Below are positions 1-5,768 of a stretch of 34,925 bases of DNA, one piece after another (the stretch's first letter is position 1; every line of letters begins with the position of its first letter). Origin of the DNA: an uncultured Prevotellaceae bacterium. Its GTDB lineage: Bacteria > Bacteroidota > Bacteroidia > Bacteroidales > Bacteroidaceae. The stretch covers positions 1 to 34,925 of the forward strand of contig CADCDK010000022.1 in assembly GCA_902800185.1 (NCBI GenBank), in the 5' to 3' direction. A program made the position numbers and the translations under genes. The notes beneath the pieces are model-generated. The model made no database searches and was not told where the DNA came from. It saw only the letters and a program-made list of their open reading frames with translations.

Positions 1-945
1 GCGGAACTTGCCCTCGCGAACTTCCGGATAGACCTTGCGAACCTGCAACTGGTATGTCTTGTCGCCACGCGTAAAGGTGGCCGTGAGTCCTTGGCGCACG
101 CGATCGATATAATGCTCGTCTATCTGAGCCTGTACCTTATAATCTGAGAGGTCATTCAGTTGGCCAATCTTCTGACCTGAGCTGATACTCTGGCCTAACT
201 CCACATCGAGCAGGCCTAACTCGCCGTCGATAGCAGAGCGTACTTCGAGCTTGTCCTTACGCTGACGGACGAGAATCACGTTACGACGCATATTCTGAAG
301 GTTATCCTCCATCTGATCCATCTGAACGGTACGATAGATAGAGTCCTGCTTCAGGCGTTTCGTCACCAGCGAGCGTTTCTTGGCTGAAAGCTGGTAGTCT
401 TCCTGCGACTGCAAGTAATCTTCCTTGCTAATCAGCTTTTCCCCATAAAGTCGTTTGTTCTGCTCGAAGGTCCGCTGCTTGCGCCGGGTGTCCATGTCGA
501 GCTGGGCCTGCTCCGTCTGGTTGTTCAGACGGTCTTGCTGCATGGCTACCTGCGTGTTTCTCAGCAGGTTCTGCTTCTCGGCCAGTTCTGCTTCGGCATT
601 CAGAATCTGAAGGTCGAGGTTCGAATTGCTCAGACGGACAATCACGTCGCCTTTATGTACCATCGTTCCTTCCTCAACCACCTTTTCCATGACGATGCCA
701 CCTTCTTCAGGCGAAATCTGTACCACCTGGATGGGTAATACCTGTCCGTTGGTACGCACATAGTCCTTGAACTCTGCCTGACACACTTCGCTGATGGTCA
801 ACTCATCCTTGCTGACTCTCAGCGTCGATGCATGGTTGCCAAACATCAGCCAGCCCAAAACGATAAGCACCAAGAAGGCTCCTGCCATATATGGCCAATA
901 TTTCATCAGCCGCTGACTCTTGGTTTTCTTGATTACTCTGTCCAT
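1..945 (-). CDS. HlyD-family periplasmic adaptor of an efflux/export pump (partial, C-terminus beyond the left edge)
   Basis: The leftward frame is open from an ATG at 943-945 to base 1, giving 315 residues without a stop. The N-terminus is basic and is followed by one hydrophobic anchor at about residues 15-36. A biotinyl-lipoyl-like segment with the residues EEGTMVHKGDVIV comes next. A long Gln/Arg/Leu-rich coiled-coil hairpin follows, and then the return half of the lipoyl domain (about 255-290) and the start of the beta-barrel. This is the layout of membrane-fusion proteins that bridge an inner-membrane transporter to TolC. The tolC-like gene lies directly upstream on the same strand, 71 bp away, so the two are probably co-transcribed. 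The inner-membrane partner, in Bacteroidota often an FtsX/MacB-type ABC permease, would lie beyond the left edge; that is inference. Confidence 0.9.
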   Translation of the reverse strand, partial: MDRVIKKTKSQRLMKYWPYMAGAFLVLIVLGWLMFGNHASTLRVSKDELTISEVCQAEFKDYVRTNGQVLPIQVVQISPEEGGIVMEKVVEEGTMVHKGDVIVRLSNSNLDLQILNAEAELAEKQNLLRNTQVAMQQDRLNNQTEQAQLDMDTRRKQRTFEQNKRLYGEKLISKEDYLQSQEDYQLSAKKRSLVTKRLKQDSIYRTVQMDQMEDNLQNMRRNVILVRQRKDKLEVRSAIDGELGLLDVELGQSISSGQKIGQLNDLSDYKVQAQIDEHYIDRVRQGLTATFTRGDKTYQLQVRKVYPEVREGKFR

Positions 946-950
946 AGATG

Positions 951-1014
951 TATTTCACTATTTTACTATTTCACAATTTGACTATTTCACTATTTTACTA
1001 TTTCACAATTTGAC
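951..1014. repeat. Perfect 32-bp tandem duplication between the tolC-like and hlyD-like genes
   Basis: Bases 951-982 are repeated exactly at 983-1014. Each unit is built of 7-9 nt sub-units of the form TATTTCAC, TATTTTAC, TATTTCACA and ATTTGAC. The array fills nearly the whole gap between the tolC-like stop and the hlyD-like start. A related, less regular array lies at 4532-4629. Confidence 0.95.
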
Positions 1015-1016
1015 TA

Positions 1017-2342
1017 TTATTCCCAGATTACCTCACCACGATAATAACGCACAAGGTTTTCCTTCACCATCGCCATCAGTTGGCATTGCAGCAGCGTCGC
1101 CTTTGAGTTCAGCAATTGTGCTGAAGTGGTACGCAAGTCGATAGCCGTGCTCAATCCTTCTTCAAATTGGCGTTTCGTCAATTGATAGGCGATGCTGTCG
1201 GCTTCTATTTTCTCCACCATCTGCACTGTTTGTTTCAGATAGCCTTGCCAGTCCTGCCAAGCCTCACGACTGAGTTTCTCCAACTCCAGCTGTTTCTGCT
1301 CGTACGTCTCTAAAGAAATACGATAGTTGTTCTTGGCCCTTCGTATGCTTGTGACGGTCTGCAGACGATTGAATATGGGAATGCTCAGTGTGACACCCAC
1401 ATACTCACCCATATTATTCTTGAACTGATTGCGGAATGACTGTCCTGCATCGGAATGAAGCGTATGATAATAAGTGGTGCTCAGGCCCGTGCTCAACGAG
1501 AGAGCAGGTAGGAGCGCAGCACGAGCCTGGCGCCACTCATGTTTACTGACCTGCACTTGATATTGGGTAATCTGTAGTTCTGGATTCAGTTCTTGTGCGA
1601 GTCCCTGTCCGTACATTACGGACTCAGAGTTCGCAAATAATGACCTGTCAGTACGCACGTTACGGACTGACAGCAACAACGTGTCCTGCATCGGGAAGGC
1701 CATTGTCTTCTTCAGTTCCAACATGGCCGATGCATAGAGATTCTGCTGGCGGGTCAGCTCATAGTCAGCTTCTGCTTTCTGTGATTCAACTTGAGCCACA
1801 TCAGCAGCACTCTTGCGTCCCACCTCTTCCAACAGGCGTATCTGCTTCAGCAGTAGTTCTGTTTCCCGCACCTTCTCATCAGCCATCTTGACTAATCCCT
1901 CGTAATAGGCTACATTGGTATAGGCTTGTAGTACGTTCAATGCAGTCTGATCCTGCTTTTGGCGCAGGCTGGCCCGTCCCATTAAGGTGCTGGCTTCTGC
2001 GGCTTTCAAAGCGTGAATGCGACTAAAGCCATCGAAGATGGGAAGTGAGGCATTTATTGAATAGCCATTATAGAAGGTACTCACATTAGTATAGCCGTTG
2101 GTCTCAGGGTCGATAGCACGTCCGAAGTTGTACTGGCCTCCGATGCTGGCATCTACGGTAGGTAGGAATCGTCCAATGGCTCCCGTCTTGGTCGCTTTGT
2201 AGTTGTCAAGTTCCAGTTCTGCACGCTTCACTTCATGGTTATGCGCCACAGCATACTGCATACACTGCTGCATGGACCACTCGCTCTGAGCCAACGTCCG
2301 TCCTGCTGTAAATACAAGGAAGATTATCAATGCTTGTTTCAT
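1017..2342 (-). CDS. TolC-family outer-membrane efflux protein
   Basis: The protein has 441 residues with an N-terminal signal peptide (MKQALIIFLVFTAGRTLAQS). It shows the duplicated helical pattern of TolC proteins: long amphipathic helices rich in Gln, Glu, Ala and Leu, alternating with Gly/Tyr/Ser-rich beta segments such as ASIGGQYNFGRAI and GEYVGVTLSIPIFNR. It should form the trimeric outer-membrane channel of a tripartite pump with the adjacent HlyD-type adaptor. The frame extends upstream to 2369, but those codons overlap the -7 promoter box at 2366-2374. The ATG at 2340-2342, which begins directly with the signal peptide, is therefore the better start and leaves a leader of about 18 nt. 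The gene diverges from a response regulator/kinase pair, which suggests that pair as its regulator. Confidence 0.93.
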   Translation of the reverse strand: MKQALIIFLVFTAGRTLAQSEWSMQQCMQYAVAHNHEVKRAELELDNYKATKTGAIGRFLPTVDASIGGQYNFGRAIDPETNGYTNVSTFYNGYSINASLPIFDGFSRIHALKAAEASTLMGRASLRQKQDQTALNVLQAYTNVAYYEGLVKMADEKVRETELLLKQIRLLEEVGRKSAADVAQVESQKAEADYELTRQQNLYASAMLELKKTMAFPMQDTLLLSVRNVRTDRSLFANSESVMYGQGLAQELNPELQITQYQVQVSKHEWRQARAALLPALSLSTGLSTTYYHTLHSDAGQSFRNQFKNNMGEYVGVTLSIPIFNRLQTVTSIRRAKNNYRISLETYEQKQLELEKLSREAWQDWQGYLKQTVQMVEKIEADSIAYQLTKRQFEEGLSTAIDLRTTSAQLLNSKATLLQCQLMAMVKENLVRYYRGEVIWE

Positions 2343-2365
2343 ACCCAATTTTTGTTCTTGCTTTT

Positions 2366-2397
2366 GCAAAGTTAGATGTTCATTTCATTCTCTGCAA
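2366..2397 (-). promoter_or_regulatory. Bacteroidota-type promoter for the tolC-like gene
   Basis: On the minus strand a TAACTTTGC box (2366-2374) is preceded, after a 20-nt spacer, by TTG (2395-2397). This matches the -7 TAnnTTTG and -33 TTG pattern of the Bacteroidota housekeeping sigma factor. The inferred transcript would start about 18 nt before the signal-peptide ATG. Confidence 0.7.
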
Positions 2398-2471
2398 GCA
2401 TTTTATATTGGCCAGATGTTGATTGTCTAATTTTTATACACTCCCTTGTATGATTTTTTGACGGAAAGCAG

Positions 2472-2480
2472 TAACTTTGC
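2472..2480 (+). promoter_or_regulatory. -7 box for the response regulator gene, 5 nt from its ATG
   Basis: TAACTTTGC sits at 2472-2480 and the regulator ATG at 2485. A TTG at 2446-2448 could be the -33 element, but the 23-nt spacer is long. Transcription starting the usual few bases after the -7 box would begin at or next to the ATG, giving a leaderless or nearly leaderless message. Confidence 0.6.
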
Positions 2481-2484
2481 ACCC

Positions 2485-3009
2485 ATGAACAAGTACGGAA
2501 CCATACTTATCGTAGATGACAACGCCTCCATTCTGACAGCGATGCACTACCTGCTGGATAATACTTTCGAGCGCGTTCTGACCACTACCCAGCCCGAAGA
2601 CACCCTGAAGTTAATGGCCCAGCAACCTATCGACATAGTTCTGCTCGACATGAACTTTACGCTTGGTGTCAACACTGGCAACGAAGGTCTGTTCTGGCTT
2701 CGAACCATTCGCAAACAGCATCCGCAGACACCGGTCGTATTGCTGACTGCATACGCCGATGTCAATTTGGCTGTAAAGGGATTAAAGAATGGAGCTGCCG
2801 ACTTCATCACCAAACCTTGGGACAACGATGAACTGGTACGTAAGCTGAAGGATGTGCTTGAAATGCAGAACGAAATCATCAGCCTTGATGAGATGGAAAA
2901 GGAACATATCCGCCGTACCATCGACCATTGTCATGGCAATCTTTCTCAGGCAGCAGAGCTTCTTGGCATCACCCGGCAGACACTTTACAATAAAATGAAA
3001 CGACTATGA
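2485..3009 (+). CDS. Response regulator with receiver and Fis-type helix-turn-helix domains (no AAA+ domain)
   Basis: The protein has 174 residues. Residues 5-120 form a receiver domain with the acidic pair D11/D12, phosphoacceptor D55 in the IVLLDMNF strand, T88 and K110. After a short linker, residues 130-174 form a Fis-type DNA-binding domain ending GITRQTLYNKMKRL. The SLDEMEKEHI junction resembles the one that follows the AAA+ ATPase in NtrC-type activators, yet the roughly 240-residue ATPase is absent. The overall design is like ActR/RegA regulators. The ATG at 2485 is chosen because the receiver fold starts there; an upstream in-frame TTG at 2446 would precede the promoter box. The gene overlaps the kinase gene by 4 bp (ATGA), so the two are a coupled two-component pair. 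The probable target is the divergent pump operon. Confidence 0.9.
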   Translation: MNKYGTILIVDDNASILTAMHYLLDNTFERVLTTTQPEDTLKLMAQQPIDIVLLDMNFTLGVNTGNEGLFWLRTIRKQHPQTPVVLLTAYADVNLAVKGLKNGAADFITKPWDNDELVRKLKDVLEMQNEIISLDEMEKEHIRRTIDHCHGNLSQAAELLGITRQTLYNKMKRL

Positions 3010-3896
3010 TGTGGCTCCTTATTATAATAGGTATCGTGTGCGTAGTTCTGCTGATTGCATGTTTTCGTCATCAGCGGAAACTTCGTCTTCGTGCCCATCT
3101 GATGCAGGAGGCCATCCGCAATCGTGACTTCACTTTCCGCATGCCTACACACGGCCTGCTGTCTGGTGAACGCGCCATGCAGGAAACGCTGAACCAGTTG
3201 GGGGAGACCATCCGTCAGCAGGTGAACCAGAACGAGGTGGAATCGTGGGAGCGGCTCACCCGTGTACTGACACATGAGATGATGAACGCCACAGCCCCCA
3301 TTACCAGCATCAGCCAGTCTTTGTTGAACCGTTCCGATGTAAAGGGAACACCACTTGAGGATGGCATACGTGCCATCTTTGAGACTTCTCAGCACATGAG
3401 TAACTTTGTGGTTAACTACCGGAAGATGTCTGAACTGGAAAAACCAAAAATGGGCGATGTCACCCTGCGAACGATGATTGACGATATCAGCAAAGCCTAT
3501 CCCCAATTGGTATGGGAAGTAAATGTTTCTCCTGACTTGAAAGTTAGTGCCGATGCAGGCATGTTGCGCCAGGTACTGATGAACTTAGTAAAAAATGCTA
3601 TTGAGGCCCATGCACAGAAGTTGCTCATAGATGTCCCAGAAGACAATCTGCATGAGAAGCAGGTGAGTCTGTATATCGGTAACGACGGCCTTCCCATCCC
3701 TGCCGAGAATCGCCAGTCGCTCTTTGTCCCATTCTTCACCACCAAACGTGGCGGTAGCGGAATCGGGTTGTCTCTAAGTCGTAGGATGATGATTCAGCAA
3801 GGCGGTATGCTCGAATTGGCTGACACACCGCGCCAAGGATGCCATGTTACTTTTATTCTGTCACTTCAAGCTTGCTTGCCTACAAAGGGTATTTAA
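3006..3896 (+). CDS. Sensor histidine kinase, short form with one transmembrane segment
   Basis: The protein has 296 residues. One hydrophobic segment (about 3-20) is followed by a cytoplasmic linker. The dimerisation/phosphoacceptor helix contains LTHEMMNATAPI with H90. The catalytic domain has the N-box LMNLVKNAIEA, an NDG version of the G1 motif, an F-box-like FVPFFTTK segment and the G2 loop GSGIGLSLSRR. There is no second membrane segment and no obvious periplasmic or PAS sensor domain, so the signal may come from the membrane or a partner such as the pump. It overlaps the response regulator by 4 bp and is its evident partner. Its last 4 bases overlap the end of the convergent CYTH gene. 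Confidence 0.92.
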   Translation: MMWLLIIIGIVCVVLLIACFRHQRKLRLRAHLMQEAIRNRDFTFRMPTHGLLSGERAMQETLNQLGETIRQQVNQNEVESWERLTRVLTHEMMNATAPITSISQSLLNRSDVKGTPLEDGIRAIFETSQHMSNFVVNYRKMSELEKPKMGDVTLRTMIDDISKAYPQLVWEVNVSPDLKVSADAGMLRQVLMNLVKNAIEAHAQKLLIDVPEDNLHEKQVSLYIGNDGLPIPAENRQSLFVPFFTTKRGGSGIGLSLSRRMMIQQGGMLELADTPRQGCHVTFILSLQACLPTKGI

Positions 3897-4387
3897 GGGC
3901 TCTGCAGTGAATCCTTCCAAAGACAGAAAGGATAGCGGAGCATGTGCTTGTTGTAAAAACGGCGGTCGCCGGTGACTTCTCTCCCGATGAAATCGGGCTT
4001 TTTGAAAGATTCGTCGGCACTGGAGAGCTCTACTTCCGCCATGACGAGACCGTCGTTTTCGCCATGAAACTCATCCACTTCAAAGACATGATCGCCACTC
4101 TTAACCAGGTAGCGATGCTTGTCAATCATCCCTCCCCGGCAGAGCTGCAGGAGGTGTTTCGCTTCGTCGGTAGTAATCTCTTTTTCAAATTCATACCGAG
4201 ACAATCCTCCGTCCGCTGACTTTCCCTTGATGGTCAGGAAGGCCTGTTCATCACGCAGACGAATGCGCACCGTTGCGCCATCGCAGGGTATGTACCCTTG
4301 CTGTATGTGGCTACATGAGAAGGCGACGCTTTTATAAGCATCGCCTTTCTTCACCAAGAACTTGCGCTCAATCTCGAAGCCACTCAT
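3893..4387 (-). CDS. CYTH-domain protein (triphosphate tunnel metalloenzyme)
   Basis: The protein has 164 residues. It opens with FEIERKFLV, which carries the ExExK signature of the CYTH superfamily (E5, E7, K9). Alternating basic and acidic strands typical of the eight-stranded tunnel follow: TVRIRLR, FLTIKGK, RYEFEKEI, HVFEVDEF and MAEVEL. Small bacterial members hydrolyse inorganic tripolyphosphate or other triphosphates with a divalent metal; the substrate here cannot be read from sequence. The frame runs upstream to 4453, but the ATG at 4385-4387 places the ExExK motif at the expected N-terminus. That ATG overlaps the TAA of the upstream 46-residue gene in a TAATG arrangement, which suggests translational coupling. 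Confidence 0.9.
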   Translation of the reverse strand: MSGFEIERKFLVKKGDAYKSVAFSCSHIQQGYIPCDGATVRIRLRDEQAFLTIKGKSADGGLSRYEFEKEITTDEAKHLLQLCRGGMIDKHRYLVKSGDHVFEVDEFHGENDGLVMAEVELSSADESFKKPDFIGREVTGDRRFYNKHMLRYPFCLWKDSLQSP

Positions 4388-4527
4388 TACATCAATGTAA
4401 AGGTGTAGATAAGATAAGCGATAGCCAACACAATGAGTGTGCCGAATATCCATCTCACAACTTTCTTACCTTGCTCTTCTTGCTTCTTCTGATAAGCTGC
4501 GCGTTTTGCATTTACTTTCTTACTCAT
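4387..4527 (-). CDS. Small single-pass membrane protein, 46 residues
   Basis: This is a short leftward frame from the ATG at 4525-4527 to the TAA at 4387-4389. It encodes a very basic N-terminal half (MSKKVNAKRAAYQKKQEEQG), then KKVVRW, and then a hydrophobic helix (IFGTLIVLAIAYLIYTF) ending close to the C-terminus. That composition is typical of a real tail-anchored or N-in/C-out micro-membrane protein. The stop codon shares a base with the CYTH start codon. I do not recognise a named family. A role tied to the CYTH enzyme, such as membrane tethering, is inference from coupling only. Confidence 0.72.
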   Translation of the reverse strand: MSKKVNAKRAAYQKKQEEQGKKVVRWIFGTLIVLAIAYLIYTFTLM

Positions 4528-4531
4528 AATT

Positions 4532-4629
4532 CGATTTGACTATTTAACAATTTTACTATTTGACAATTTTACTATTTCACTATTTGACTATTTCACTATT
4601 TCACTATTTGACTATTTTTTATTTGACGA
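4532..4629. repeat. Degenerate array of 7-9 nt AT-rich units (TATTTgAC/TATTTcAC)
   Basis: Between the prfB stop and the 46-residue gene start, nearly the whole gap is made of units such as TATTTGAC, TATTTCAC, TATTTAACA and ATTTTAC. The sub-units match those of the 32-bp duplication at 951-1014, and the position is also comparable: between consecutive leftward genes. There is no CRISPR-like spacer structure. Confidence 0.9.
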
Positions 4630-4641
4630 TTGGGGGCTTCC

Positions 4642-5763
4642 CTATTCCTCATCCGTGACGGGGAACTCCATCAGGTAGGCCTTGATGAACTCGTCTATCT
4701 TGCCGTCCATGACACCATCCACATCCGTTGTCTGGTAGTTGGTGCGATGGTCCTTGACCCGTCTGTCGTCAAAAACGTAGGAGCGTATCTGTGAACCCCA
4801 CTCGATTTTCTTCTTGCCGGCCTCAATCTTCGCCTGTGCCTCCAGACGTTTCTTCATGGCACGGTCGTAGAGTTGCGACTTCAGCAACAGCAACGCCTTT
4901 TCCTTATTCTTCGGCTGGTCGCGCGTCTCGGTATTCTCAATGAGGATTTCCTCTTCCTCTCCCGTATCGGGATCGGTGTACCAATAGCGCAGACGTACAC
5001 CCGACTCCACCTTGTTCACATTCTGTCCGCCAGCACCGCTGGAACGGAAGGTATCCCAAGAGAGTTTGGCGGGATCCACATAGACCTCGATGGTATCGTC
5101 AACCAGTGGCGTGACAAACACGGAGGCGAAAGAAGTCATGCGCTTGCCCTGCGCATTGAAAGGAGATACACGCACCAAACGGTGTACGCCGTTCTCACTC
5201 TTCAAATAGCCGTAGGCATACTCACCGCCCTCAATCTCCATGGTAACGCTCTTGATACCGGCCTCATCGCCTTCCTGCAGGTTCGAGACGGTCACCTTGT
5301 GACCATGCGCCTCCGCCCATCGCATGTACATACGCATGAGCATGGATGCCCAGTCCTGGCTCTCTGTACCTCCGGCACCCGAGTTGATCTTCAGCACACA
5401 GTCCATCGGATCTTCCTTCTGACGGAGCATGTTCTTCAGTTCCAAGTCCTCAATGAGCTGCAATGCCCGCGCATAGTCGGCATCCACCTCCTCCTCGGTC
5501 ACCATTTGGTCATGGTAGAAGTCAAACGCCAGCTGCAGTTCATCAGCCGCCAGTTTGACGCTGTTATATCCTTTGATCCACTTTTCAATACCCTTCACCT
5601 TCTTCATCTGCTCCTGTGCACGCTTCACGTCCTCCCAGAAGTCGGGAGCCTGCGTACGCAGCTGCTCCTCCTCAAACTCCATTTTCTTCTGGTCGATGTT
5701 GAGATAGCGATACAGGGCTTCGGTTCTATCGAGTATATCCTTCAGTTGGTCTTGCGTTATCAT
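4642..5763 (-). CDS. prfB: Peptide chain release factor 2
   Basis: The protein has 373 residues and matches class I release factor 2 end to end. It terminates translation at UGA and UAA in the cytoplasm. Visible hallmarks are the stop-codon recognition tripeptide SPF at residues 200-202, typical of RF2, and the catalytic loop SSGAGGQNVNKVES with GGQ at 245-247. The N-terminal alpha-helical domain begins MITQDQLKDILDRTEALYRY. The frame is continuous. At the place where many prfB genes carry the programmed +1 frameshift (a YL codon pair followed by UGA), this gene reads straight through as YRYLNID. It lies 5 bp downstream of the acyl-CoA synthetase gene on the same strand and so is probably co-transcribed with it. 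Confidence 0.97.
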   Translation of the reverse strand: MITQDQLKDILDRTEALYRYLNIDQKKMEFEEEQLRTQAPDFWEDVKRAQEQMKKVKGIEKWIKGYNSVKLAADELQLAFDFYHDQMVTEEEVDADYARALQLIEDLELKNMLRQKEDPMDCVLKINSGAGGTESQDWASMLMRMYMRWAEAHGHKVTVSNLQEGDEAGIKSVTMEIEGGEYAYGYLKSENGVHRLVRVSPFNAQGKRMTSFASVFVTPLVDDTIEVYVDPAKLSWDTFRSSGAGGQNVNKVESGVRLRYWYTDPDTGEEEEILIENTETRDQPKNKEKALLLLKSQLYDRAMKKRLEAQAKIEAGKKKIEWGSQIRSYVFDDRRVKDHRTNYQTTDVDGVMDGKIDEFIKAYLMEFPVTDEE

Positions 5764-5768
5764 TCTTG

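Noticed and set aside
951-1014. Possible CRISPR-like array
   Set aside because: Units are adjacent without spacers, and no cas genes are present; this is a simple tandem duplication.
2446-2484. Upstream TTG start for the response regulator (187 residues)
   Set aside because: The extra residues contain the -7 promoter box and have no receiver-domain counterpart.
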